From positions 2,887,311 to 2,907,945 of the forward strand of contig BFEA01000111.1 in assembly GCA_003427395.1 (NCBI GenBank): DNA of 20,635 nt, in the 5' to 3' direction. The notes under the pieces are model-generated. The model searched no databases, had not been told where the DNA came from, and was given only the letters and a program-made list of their open reading frames with translations. The position numbers and the translations under genes were made by a program. Below are positions 9,655 through 16,982 of this stretch, piece by piece. The DNA is from Chara braunii (lineage: Eukaryota > Streptophyta > Charophyceae > Charales > Characeae). How positions within the stretch are numbered: position 1 is the first letter of the stretch; each line of letters opens with the position of its first letter.

Positions 9655-10311
9655 CAGATTTCTCAGAGGAACTTTGAGTTCTTCTGCTGGCAGACCTGTA
9701 TCAGTGACAGGGGGTCTCCTAATTGTTAGAGATCTGCCTTCAAGAGACTCTCTCACCTTCTGTGCCCATGATGGTTTCCTTTGGTCCTGTGCAGACTGAG
9801 GAGACAGGGAAGGTTAAAAGGATTGAGATGTTTGTGTTGTCCTTTTATCCTTTTCCAACATCCTTTCCTCCTTTGTTAGTACCTCATCGTCCACTTCTCG
9901 CATGATCAGATCCAGTGCTGGGGAAGTGGCTCCCCGCTGTTCCAACGTAATCTGTCCTTTCAAATTGACTGGTCCGTCTGGCAACATGGTTCTTTCTTGT
10001 GAAGACGGGTGAGATGTCGAGGGTTCTGTCTGAATGTGGTTTTGGACAGGGATGAGGTAGGAACCAGGACTGTTGGCTTGTTCGTTACTTTTCTCCTTTT
10101 CAATTCGTGAGGACTCCATCTGCATGGCTGCTATCGAACCCACTCGCACTGGTTTAAGGATGTTCATATTGCTTGTCATTTTGCTGGAGTGATTGATCAA
10201 GGGGCGGTCATAGGGTCTGGCTCCCAGTTGTCTGAACATATTGTGGCGCATTGCGCCCTGATAGAATAGGAGAGACCCTGCCCCTTTGGTCTTTAAACAC
10301 CCCAGCTTCAT
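9655..10311 (-). pseudogene. LINE-A ORF1: N-terminal leader
   Basis: ATG at 10311 opens 165 codons ended by TAA at 9816-9814 (F-stop-P context). The frame then continues through P-S-W-A-Q-K-V-R-E-S-L to TAG at 9654-9652. The peptide is polar, rich in Q, S, E and K, with no recognisable fold. I chose this ATG because it opens the same frame as the gag-like domain and because poly(A)-rich UTR-like DNA lies immediately upstream. A later start remains possible. Confidence 0.6.
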
Positions 10312-10373
10312 CGTAGCAGATACTGAAATTCAGGTAATGTCGTCCTACTTATGTTGCTGTAGAGTAGGCGAGA

Positions 10374-10395
10374 TTTTTTTTTTTTTTTTTTTTTT
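10374..10395 (-). repeat. Internal A-tract (T22 on plus strand)
   Basis: Twenty-two T on the plus strand form an A-tract just upstream of the LINE-A ORF1 start. It resembles a retroposon tail, but no matching flanking duplication was seen. Confidence 0.85.
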
Positions 10396-10471
10396 GAAAT
10401 TAGACGATTAAGGGTTGGTGAGTATAGCTGTGTAGTGAAGAAAAACTTGAAGCATTTCAATCGTTGCATCC

Positions 10472-10491
10472 TTTTTTTTTTTTTTTTTTTT
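10472..10491 (-). repeat. Second internal A-tract (T20 on plus strand)
   Basis: Twenty T lie 76 bp from the first tract. The pair brackets a short unique piece (10396-10471). They could be remains of an internal short insertion or part of the LINE-A leader. Confidence 0.85.
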
Positions 10492-11047
10492 GGGCTACTA
10501 GTTGTACCATTCGATTTTTCTTCCTTCCCTCTATCTTATATGACGGGACATTTGATTGAGGCGGTCAATCCTGCCTTCCTTGTATCTCTCTGCCTGTGTG
10601 TAGTACTGCCACGTCAGCTATATCGTTATATCCTTGCCCACCACTTAATACCCTCATTTCTAAATCAATTCCCTCTCCCTTCTTTACCCTACCTTCCCCT
10701 AAGGATAGTGAAGAGAGAGACCCAGCGATGGCGGGCGGAAGTCTCCCTTCTGTGGGTTGTTCTTCCACGCCAGCTATAGTAGACAAAAAACGCTGTCATC
10801 TCCTATTTTTCCTTTCCTCTCGTGGGGTAGGGGTATGGGGGGGCAAATGCAAGAAGTATGACCCGTTGAGGAATCCCTGTGGATGGAAAGAAAAACAGGT
10901 GAACCAAAGGTGGGAGTGTACGCAAAATTAGGAATAAATGAAGCAAGGGGGGAGAGGAGAAAATAGAGAGAGAACACAGGCAGACTTAGAGTAGGGGGGA
11001 GGGGAAGGGGGTATATGTGCTGTGCTGGAAGAGTTACGAATAGTAGG

Positions 11048-11297
11048 TACTTGGGGGGGCGTTTTCGGAATTAAAGCGAGACCGAAGCATGGGGATGAAT
11101 GAGATGGGAACTGAGATGGGGGAGAGAGAGAGCAGGTAGAGTTGGAGAGGGGGGGGTGGCGTTTACGCTAATGAAGCGAAAACGATCCCTGGGGATGACT
11201 GAAAGAGGGTGGGAATCGAGATGGGGAGAGTGGGGATGACTGAAAGAGGATGGGAATCGAGATGGGGAGAGATAAAGCAGGAAGAGTTGGAGGGGGG
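11048..11297. repeat. Purine-rich minisatellite in LINE-A 5' UTR
   Basis: Two copies of a roughly 105-140-bp unit follow one another from about 11048 and 11154. Both begin with a G-run plus GCGTTT, then an A/G-rich part with GAAGC and GGGGATGA, and close with AGAGTTGGAG and G-runs. A more diverged third copy seems to lie at about 10925-11005. Inside the second copy a 41-bp subunit is duplicated at 11190-11230 and 11231-11271 with one difference. A minus-strand frame over 11168-11509 is proline/serine-rich only because the repeat is CT-rich on that strand. Confidence 0.75.
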
Positions 11298-11329
11298 AGG
11301 GGGGGGGGGAGGGGGGGGGGGAAGGGGGG
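11290..11329 (+). repeat. G-rich tract, potential G-quadruplex
   Basis: Runs of six or more G separated by single or double A lie on the plus strand, so the transcribed LINE-A RNA would be C-rich here. Four or more G-runs with one- or two-base spacers satisfy the simple G-quadruplex rule. Confidence 0.7.
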
Positions 11330-11619
11330 AGATGTAGAGAAGCTGAGAGGGGGCGAGCGAGAGGGGCAGAAGGAGGAGATGTGAAGTGATGGCGGCGAAG
11401 TGAACAGTAGGTACAAGGAGGGGCGTGGGGGCGAAGCTGGCTTGTAGGGGGTTCTCACCCAGGTAGGACGGGGGAAAGGAGTGGGGTTTTGAGAAGTTGG
11501 AGAGAGCACACCTGAATATCTCTAGCTTCTACTGTTCTGCTTTTCTTGTGATCTTCTTCTTCTTCTCCTTCCCCGCAATGTAGCTGTCTTGAGCTTTGTA
11601 GTCCGAAATGCTGGAGTAC

Positions 11620-11783
11620 TCCACCCGTTGTACTTTATTCACCTTCCCTCCTTTAACTTCCCTTCCTGGCCACGTCAGCTACATCATGCTATCAGCTGAC
11701 ATTCTGTCCCACCACTTACGCACCTTCCCTCCTTATTAACTCCCGTCCTGGCCGCTTCGTCTATATCATACTAACAACTAAGC
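11620..11783. repeat. About 82-bp tandem unit with CACCTTCCCTCC and CCACGTCAGC
   Basis: Two adjacent units share CACCTTCCCTCC, then CCTGGCC, then a C-rich/CTAYATCAT segment (about 11639-11699 and 11719-11778), plus matching upstream CCCACCNNTT sequence. Only the first keeps CCACGTCA intact at 11670-11677. A third, more distant relative lies at about 10602-10690, also with CCACGTCAGCTA (CCACGTCA at 10609-10616). Confidence 0.65.
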
Positions 11784-11854
11784 ATCTTTTTCGCCCGTCT
11801 GCTGCACCACTTTCCTCAATGCAGATCTTGTCCTTTATTTTCAAAAGTGGAATC

Positions 11855-12385
11855 AGCTATCTACGTCGTCGTATTTCTACTACGGTTTCCTGATTTCCCC
11901 CCGAACTAGCTATCTCCCTCGTCGCATTTCTGAGATGACTCGACCCATAGCTATATCCGTGGTATGTCCGTGTGAAAAACGGGCGGGACCCTCGTGACGA
12001 ACAGCTATCTTCGTGTGTAGGTATGTCCGTGTGAAAAAACAGCTATCTCCCTCGTCGCATTTCTGCGGTGGCTCAAATCACATCTGTATCGAGATGACGA
12101 AGATCATGCTCCCCCCTCTCAGCCATGCGCAGCTACCCCGAAGGCTGTGGCTATGAGATCGACTCACGGCCCAATCATGAGACTGTCTGCTGATCATCAC
12201 TTGTGTCTGTGTCTGCTCATAATGACTTGTAAGTGAAAACAGCTATCTCCCTTGTTGCCTTTCTGCGATGACTCAACCCACAGCTATATCCAGATAGCGA
12301 AGATCTTGCTCCTCCCTTTCTGCTCAATAATGGCTTGTAGGTGAAAACAACTGTCTTCCTCTTCGCAACTCTGCGTTGGCTTTCT
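11855..12385. repeat. Diverged AGCTATCT-type repeats in LINE-A 5' UTR
   Basis: AGCTATCT starts at 11855, 11908, 12003, 12041 and 12241, with a degenerate copy near 12348. Most copies continue as CCCTCGTCGCATTTCTG-like sequence and several are preceded by GTGAAAAC. The best pair (12233 and 12341) is about 108 bp apart and also shares ACTTGTA/GCTTGTAGGTGAAAAC. Spacing is irregular, so these are old, partly scrambled tandem units. The arrangement recalls the promoter monomers of rodent L1 5' UTRs, but that is analogy only. Confidence 0.7.
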
Positions 12386-12655
12386 GTAATCTCCCCTGCG
12401 TCATGCATTTACCCGGCATGCAGGGTTACTGGCTACTTCGAACATGTAATGTAGGTATGACCTCTTGCTTCCTTCCCATATCTCACCCGCACACTTTACT
12501 TCCGAAAGGCATACTCTGCACCAGTTCCAGCGATGATGACCGTGATCAATCACCTTTTCAGCCCTACGCAGCAAGCTGAATTATGCTGCGGCTATGGAAC
12601 TACCACGCGGCACACACCTGAGATGGCTAACACCCCCGATATGTGGAGTCACTAG

Positions 12656-12676
12656 CCACGTCAACTTGTGACGTGG
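12656..12676. promoter_or_regulatory. Perfect CCACGTCA/TGACGTGG palindrome near LINE-A 5' end
   Basis: CCACGTCA, a 5-nt spacer, then TGACGTGG form an 8-bp perfect inverted repeat about 94-114 nt from the LINE-A 5' end. The octamer contains ACGTCA and resembles the hybrid G/C-box that plant bZIP factors bind. Position fits an internal promoter element. Binding is inferred from the motif only. Confidence 0.5.
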
Positions 12677-12769
12677 AGTGAGACAGTGCCTTGCTCGTCA
12701 CGCGTGCGCTAGGCGTGAGTTTTTTCCTCCTGCACAGGCTTAGTTCGGGAGAAGGAGAGACTGAACTCC

Positions 12770-12784
12770 TGGATGCCCGCCCCC
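12770..12784. repeat. Target-site duplication of LINE-A, right copy
   Basis: Identical to 1815-1829. It marks the 5' end of LINE-A (first base 12769 on the minus strand, reading GGAGTTCAG). It also reads in frame as D-A-R-P within LINE-B ORF1. Confidence 0.85.
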
Positions 12785-13290
12785 TCAAAGGGGAGGAACA
12801 CGGGAATGTGAAAACGTTCAAGCCACAACAAATGTGGCTTAAAGCCAATACCCTCCTTCACAAGATTAAAGACGTGGCCTTTTCACAGCGCTGGGAGATG
12901 CCAAGGGAGATGCCAAGGGCAAAACAACCTGGACAGGATTTGCAGTCCAAGGAAAAAGGGGATAAAATATGCGCCCAGGACGACGAGGAAGGCAGCCTCC
13001 TTCTTCACCACTGTCCCCTCCCACCAGAGGAAGCCCCCATTGAGTCACAAGAGACAGTAATAGGGTTAAAAGAGGAGCAACAGTGCTCCCATGACAAGGA
13101 AGAATGCCGCCTCCTTCCTCCCCACAGGTCCCTCGCACCCGACGCGACTAAAAGACTGGGTCTGGGCCTCCGCAGGAAGGCCCACACAGGATCGATCCGC
13201 CACGGCTTCACCCTAAGCCCCCTCAGGATGACCTCCAACAGAAACCTCTCTCTGCCTTGCAGACAGGGAAGCCTCAGGACCAAGGGCTAA
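12770..13290 (+). pseudogene. LINE-B ORF1: middle fragment
   Basis: About 173 codons resume the frame broken at 1829, beginning D-A-R-P-L-K-G-E-E, and end at TAA 13288-13290. The frame is K/E/P-rich. A small internal repeat is visible: D-E-E-G-S-L-L and K-E-E-C-R-L-L, each followed by proline-rich text. The motif W-L-K-A-N-T-L-L (near 12834) recurs as S-W-K-A-N-T-V-L near 14335, suggesting an internal duplication in ORF1. The frame is open further upstream (from 12691), but that part is antisense LINE-A sequence. No zinc knuckle seen. Confidence 0.6.
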
Positions 13291-14490
13291 GCCTGGAGCA
13301 GGAGCAGGCTCAACATCTGAAAGGCCACAACGACCTCTTACTGCAGGGGCAGCTGCAACAACAAGAGCAGCAATATCAGGAACTAGAACACACCTGAGAG
13401 GAGCAACAACAATGCCAAATGCAGATGGAACAACAGCACCATCAATGGCAGGCTTGGAAACACCTGAACCAATCAATACATCGACAAGAACCACAGCTGC
13501 CCCACGATAACCCGTGGCAAGTTGGCAACGGCAACAGCAACGCCACAGAACGACAAGGAGCAAACCCTGCTCTTCCAGCAACAACTGCAGAGCCAACAAC
13601 AACAACACCAATATGAGCAGCAACGAATCATGCTCCATCATCAGCAAGGTCATGCAGAAAACCACTGCCAGCTGCAGATGCAAATGCAAATGACTCAAGG
13701 ACAGCAGTCGCAAATACAACCACAACTGCAGTATGCCCAACAAGAGCAGATGCAACAGCAACAAAAGTAGAAATACCATCAGCAAGCGTTGCAAGCCCAA
13801 GCGGAACAGTAATGCCAACTGCAAATGCCATTACAAATACAGCAGGAGCACCAAGGTCTAGCACAGCAACATCTGCAACACCGTAAGCAGGAGCCCAAGC
13901 AATGGCACACAGTGCTCCACCCCCAACAGCAACAGCAACATCAAGTGTTGTTGCACGCCCAACAACAACAACAACCACATCGATACATACTCGAGAGCGA
14001 ATATGCGGAACAATTCCACCACCTGCTACGAGTCCAACTCGCACAGTACCATCACCAACAACAACAGTATAGGTTGACGCAGCAGCAGCAAATCCTTCAA
14101 AATTTGCATCTGCAATGGCAACAGCAACTGTGTTGTCAACAACAACAGGTGTTGAACCAGCAGCAGGACCAACTACACGTATTCTGGCAACAGAAGGCTG
14201 AAAGACAAAAACTACAAGAGCAACGGAGACCGACCCTACTGGGTCTCCCGACCATCGCACTCCCAGACTCAACCGTGGAAAGTCAGGAACCTCAGGATAT
14301 GGACACCTCCGCCCGAGTTACACTCAGTATTATTAGTTGGAAAGCCAACACCGTCCTACGATGGATATGGACGTTGATGTTCATCTTACCCCCTCCGCCA
14401 CCGCCAGAAGGAGAAGAATGCCCTCCGCCGTCACTCACTACCAACGATGAGGTCAAACAGAAGTTGGGATCACAGAATGGACTCTCATGA
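13286..14490 (+). pseudogene. LINE-B ORF1: glutamine-rich region
   Basis: About 310 codons of this 400-codon stretch are dominated by CAA/CAG, with runs of four or five Q and recurrent Q-L-Q-M-Q-M-type text. The reading moves between two frames: 13286 to about 13520, then 13522 to 14490. Stops are TGA 13396-13398, TAG 13768-13770 and TAA near 13810, mostly one transition from Gln or Arg codons. After the Q-rich part the frame continues with S-W-K-A-N-T-V-L and a proline run (P-P-P-P-P-P) to TGA 14488-14490. Long minus-strand frames here (leucine- or valine-rich) are shadows of the same triplets. Poly-Q inside a LINE ORF1 is not a standard feature. Confidence 0.7.
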
Positions 14491-15539
14491 AGATTTTTTC
14501 ACTCACGAACGACAAACATGCGGAAAGACTAGGGAACAAACACTGGAAGGAAGCCAAATTGGTTCTCATGTACAGCCCCCGAGTCCTAGCCACAGTTGGA
14601 AAATATAAGGATATTTCTTCGATAGACTGGATGGATGTTGGCACAGCTGTTGTCCTAGTGGTGAATGAGTTCCTCGATAAAATAGAAAAATATGCTGAGA
14701 TGCAGAGCGGGAGAAATGACCTCAAGATTGACCATAAGGTTATGCCTGCCTCACAAGACGTGTTCCTTTATGACGGCCTGGCCTGCCCCAAAGTGTTGGT
14801 TCACGAATTGTGTTATACGCTGTATCCCCCCATGCACGAAACCTTTCAACAGTTGCAAGAGGGGCACCCCCGACCAGCTACCATGATTATCACGCCACTT
14901 GCCCCCTCCATCACACATGAGCAGCAACCCCAACCCACGAGCCATGAAAAGGGGGTGGCCAAAGTGGTGGAACCCCTACACTTGGTAAACGGGCAGCAGC
15001 ACAACCAAACCCAAACAATTGTGCTGCTAGACCCCCCTCACCACCGGGGTCGTGAAATTATCATCATAAATGATGAAGATGAAGACAATACACAACAACA
15101 ACCGAGGGGAGAAGAAGGGGAACTGCTGGAGGACACCCCCCCAAAAAAGTTCAGAGAATTGGTGAGACTTCAGGAGGATGATAGTACCCCGCTGGCCATG
15201 CCGCCTGGAGTGGTCATATTTCTCTTGGCCCAAGAACGAGAGGGGGGAGAATGGCTGCTCGGCCTAGGCCCACCACCTGGCCATGCTGAACAGTTCAGCC
15301 AACGAAAACCTAGTGTGACCCCGAGGGCGTATACGTTGGGCGGGTGGAGGGGCAACCTGTCCATAGGCGTCATTCTCAAACGCCTTAGGAATTGGATCAT
15401 AAAAGTTAATATTCACAACGACCAAAGTCACACAGATTCTCCAAAGGCGTCACCCCGGTCATCCTTCTGGTTGACCCGAAGGAGAAAGCACCCAAATTTA
15501 ACTCTAATCTTAAGTGATTCAACCACCAGCAACTCATGA
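14487..15539 (+). CDS. LINE-B ORF1: uninterrupted 350-codon C-terminal frame
   Basis: ATG at 14487 opens 350 codons without a stop, unlike the rest of LINE-B. The start overlaps the preceding stop as ATGA, but the frame is also open for about 12 codons upstream, so it is more likely part of one ORF1 shifted by an indel. The middle contains H-E-Q-Q-P-Q-P and an acidic I-N-D-E-D-E-D segment. P-G-V-V-I-F-L-L and G-G-E-W-L-L-G-L-G match the LINE-A ORF1 C-terminus. The final 40 or so residues may be in the wrong frame: the neighbouring frame from about 15430 gives G-V-T-P-V-I-L-L-V-D, closer to LINE-A. No recognised enzymatic domain. Expression is not shown. Confidence 0.6.
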   Translation: MKIFSLTNDKHAERLGNKHWKEAKLVLMYSPRVLATVGKYKDISSIDWMDVGTAVVLVVNEFLDKIEKYAEMQSGRNDLKIDHKVMPASQDVFLYDGLACPKVLVHELCYTLYPPMHETFQQLQEGHPRPATMIITPLAPSITHEQQPQPTSHEKGVAKVVEPLHLVNGQQHNQTQTIVLLDPPHHRGREIIIINDEDEDNTQQQPRGEEGELLEDTPPKKFRELVRLQEDDSTPLAMPPGVVIFLLAQEREGGEWLLGLGPPPGHAEQFSQRKPSVTPRAYTLGGWRGNLSIGVILKRLRNWIIKVNIHNDQSHTDSPKASPRSSFWLTRRRKHPNLTLILSDSTTSNS

Positions 15540-15691
15540 ACCTGAACACATCGTGCTTTATAACAAAATGCATTTGGAATGCTCGCAAAATGGTAATTAT
15601 CATGAAGATTTTCCTGGAAGACTATATATTAGAGGAGCACAATCAATGGGATGACCCACCATTTGTCCTCCTGGTCAAGAGTCTAGACTGA
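15540..15691 (+). pseudogene. LINE-B ORF1: probable C-terminal end
   Basis: A frame with C-I-W-N-A-R, F-L-E-D-Y-I-L and W-D-D then F-V-L-L-V-K-S-L-D ends at TGA 15689-15691. The last part resembles the end of LINE-A ORF1 (W-T-E-V then I-L-L-P-R-L-I-K), so I place it in ORF1 despite the endonuclease-like W-N-A-R. Confidence 0.45.
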
Positions 15692-15879
15692 AGTTATAAG
15701 ACACAAACAACCATTGACCCGAATGTATCAAACAACGAAAGGCCAGCAACCAGTAGCCCCAAATACTGCCCACAGAGCAACACCACAACTTCAGTCGTTT
15801 ACCATATCACAAGTCCCACAGTCGCCACGACCCTCTGACCCCCCCCAATGTCCTCCATCCCCCCCCGTCTTTCCCTCCA
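15692..15879 (+). other. LINE-B inter-ORF region
   Basis: About 190 bp of C- and A-rich DNA separate the ORF1 end from the first endonuclease motif. It may include the lost start of ORF2; no start codon can be chosen with confidence. Confidence 0.45.
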
Positions 15880-16982
15880 CTTGATCCAAGCGAATGCAGG
15901 AAAAAAAAACGCTATATGAAATATGTTAAAGAACCCGGCCAATGAGGGCTTGTCTAACACGGTGTGTATTCAAGAGACACATCTACAGGACACCCCGACG
16001 CATACAGCACAAGCAGAGTTCATCTGGCCATATGTAAGCTACACTGCCCCAGCTAAGGATAGGGCATCGGCAGGTGTGGAAATTTGACTCCCTTCCTCCT
16101 CCAAACTCAAACCGCTCACTGTTGATCACGACAGGCAACAAGGAAGGTGGGTTTGCCTCAAGGTGGCCTATGAAGAGGATGGGTTCTACTTGGTGTATGT
16201 ATATGCATCCAACGATTCGACAGGCAGAATTGATATTTTCATCTCCCTGCTCCAGCATCTACCGGAAGATGTCTCGGCCATAATTGCAGGTGACTTCAAC
16301 ACGACCCTTGACCCACTAATGGATCGCAGATCTGCTGGACATCAGGCCAGCCAGGTGTCCCCCTCTCAGCAAAACTTGGGCCCTGACATACTCATGCTTC
16401 AACAACTAATGGCGGAGAAGAATCTAGAGGATGCCTATTGACTGTTGCATCCAAGCCAAAAAACATTCATTTGCCTATCATCCAGAGGTGAGTAGGGTTT
16501 TGCCAACTCACAAATAGATCTGACCGTCGTGTCAAAAGACCTAATAGGGATGATCGCCACTGCAGAAATAAGTACCATCAGCCTTTGTACATCCTTTGAC
16601 CATAGGATGATTACACTAGGTCTCTCGTGCCACACTCATATTCAAAGAGGACCGGGTTTCTACGAGCTAAACACCTCCCTCCTCCGTCTGTCGAACTTCA
16701 AGGACATGGTCACCTCCTCTTGGCTATATTGGCAAACACAGAGACCGCAATCAGGGGAGAGGATGACTTGGTTTAATAGCGGGGTTACACAATTAAGGGA
16801 CAAAGCCAGAAAGTTTTCAATCCACTACGCTAGAGACCGCAAAGCCCTGCTGGACAAGTTCATGCAAGAACTAAACGAGTGGGATGATCTCCTTATGGAA
16901 GACCTCCTTCACCGCCACTCCTTCGAGACACTGCAAGAAGCCTTAGACCACCTCCAGGACACAAGCGGTTATCAGGTAGCTG
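15880..16982 (+). pseudogene. LINE-B ORF2: APE-type endonuclease domain
   Basis: One frame runs through L-I-Q-A-N-A-G (15880s), V-C-I-Q-E-T-H-L (near 15970), I-I-A-G-D-F-N (near 16285), S-Q-I-D-L-T-V-V-S (near 16510) and F-D-H-R-M (near 16600), the APE motif order, with catalytic-type residues all present. Stops are TGA 15917-15919, TGA 16085-16087 (Trp in LINE-A, A-I-W-L-P), TGA 16439-16441 (likely Arg) and TAG 16493-16495. After 16600 come W-F-N-S and a charged linker like that of LINE-A (W-F-N-N). The frame is cut near 16982 by the foldback insertion and ends at TGA 17009-17011 inside it. Confidence 0.85.
16970..16982. repeat. Possible target-site duplication of foldback insert, left
   Basis: TATCAGGTAGCTG here and TATCAGGCACCTG at 17423-17435 agree at 11 of 13 bases and bracket the foldback sequence. 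Two mismatches make this tentative. Confidence 0.35.

Larger units (their letters stand above)
6725..10311 (-). pseudogene. LINE-A ORF1: very long gag-like RNA-binding protein (disrupted)
   Basis: About 1,195 codons run from ATG at 10311 to TAA at 6727-6725. The first 660 or so codons (10311 to 8323) are a single frame interrupted by TAA 9816-9814, TAG 9654-9652 and TAG 8907-8905. Frameshifts follow near 8318-8345, 7455-7500 (close to an A8 run at 7471-7464) and 7110-7125. ORF1 proteins of L1 elements bind element RNA and form the particle that carries it to the nucleus. This one has a gag-like domain with a zinc knuckle in its first half, then a long polar P/E/Q/S-rich linker, then a more hydrophobic C-terminal region resembling LINE-B. 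The length is unusual; plant L1 ORF1 proteins are commonly a few hundred residues. One original protein is inferred from frame continuity. Confidence 0.8.
1830..12769 (-). mobile_element. LINE-A: about 10.9-kb L1-type non-LTR retrotransposon, near full length
   Basis: Read on the minus strand the element has a 5' UTR (12769-10312), ORF1 with gag-like and zinc-knuckle regions (10311-6725), a 40-nt gap, ORF2 with APE endonuclease, RT and zf-RVT-like tail (6684-2104), a 3' UTR and a 19-nt poly(A). A 15-bp direct repeat bounds it on both sides. ORFs are interrupted by single stops and about five frameshifts, but almost all coding sequence remains, so it looks like a fairly recent, inactivated, nearly full-length insertion. 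Known plant L1 elements are usually about 6-8 kb; the excess here is in the 5' UTR and ORF1. A composite of two adjacent insertions is possible because of internal A-tracts near 10374-10491, but the outer repeat argues for one unit. Confidence 0.85.
10312..12769 (-). promoter_or_regulatory. LINE-A 5' UTR, about 2.46 kb, repeat-filled
   Basis: This stretch lies between the target-site duplication at 12770 and the ORF1 ATG at 10311. L1-type elements carry their promoter inside the 5' UTR, so this should hold the promoter. It contains several repeat classes (listed separately): AGCTATCT-type units, about 82-bp CCACGTCA-bearing units, a purine-rich minisatellite, a G-rich tract and two A-tracts. 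Plus-strand ATG frames here (for example the first 26 codons of the frame at 12691) are antisense to the LINE and are not LINE-B coding sequence. Function is inferred from position. Confidence 0.65.

Noticed and set aside
11168-11509. Proline/serine-rich minus-strand frame
   Set aside because: It is the translation of a CT-rich minisatellite, with no independent support.
12691-12769. Plus-strand N-terminus of a gene beginning at 12691
   Set aside because: This part lies inside LINE-A (antisense 5' UTR); the LINE-B frame resumes only at the target-site duplication at 12770.
13396-13812. Stop codons recoded as glutamine (UAR = Gln), suggested by TAG and TAA inside CAG/CAA runs
   Set aside because: Elsewhere TAG and TGA fall on positions that are Trp in the other LINE (for example 4023-4021, 17773-17775, 3480-3478), and TGA occurs as often as TAR. 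Ordinary mutation explains all of them.
13213-14272. Long leucine-rich and valine/alanine-rich minus-strand frames
   Set aside because: They are antisense readings of CAA/CAG repeats, with no domain or start context.
14487-14490. ATGA stop-start overlap as translational coupling of two ORFs
   Set aside because: The downstream frame is open for about 12 codons before the ATG, and the element is decayed, so a frameshift within one ORF1 is more likely.
15570-15690. Endonuclease start suggested by I-W-N-A-R and F-V-L-L-V-K-S
   Set aside because: The following frame ends at once, a second and complete motif set begins near 15880, and the text aligns better with the end of LINE-A ORF1.
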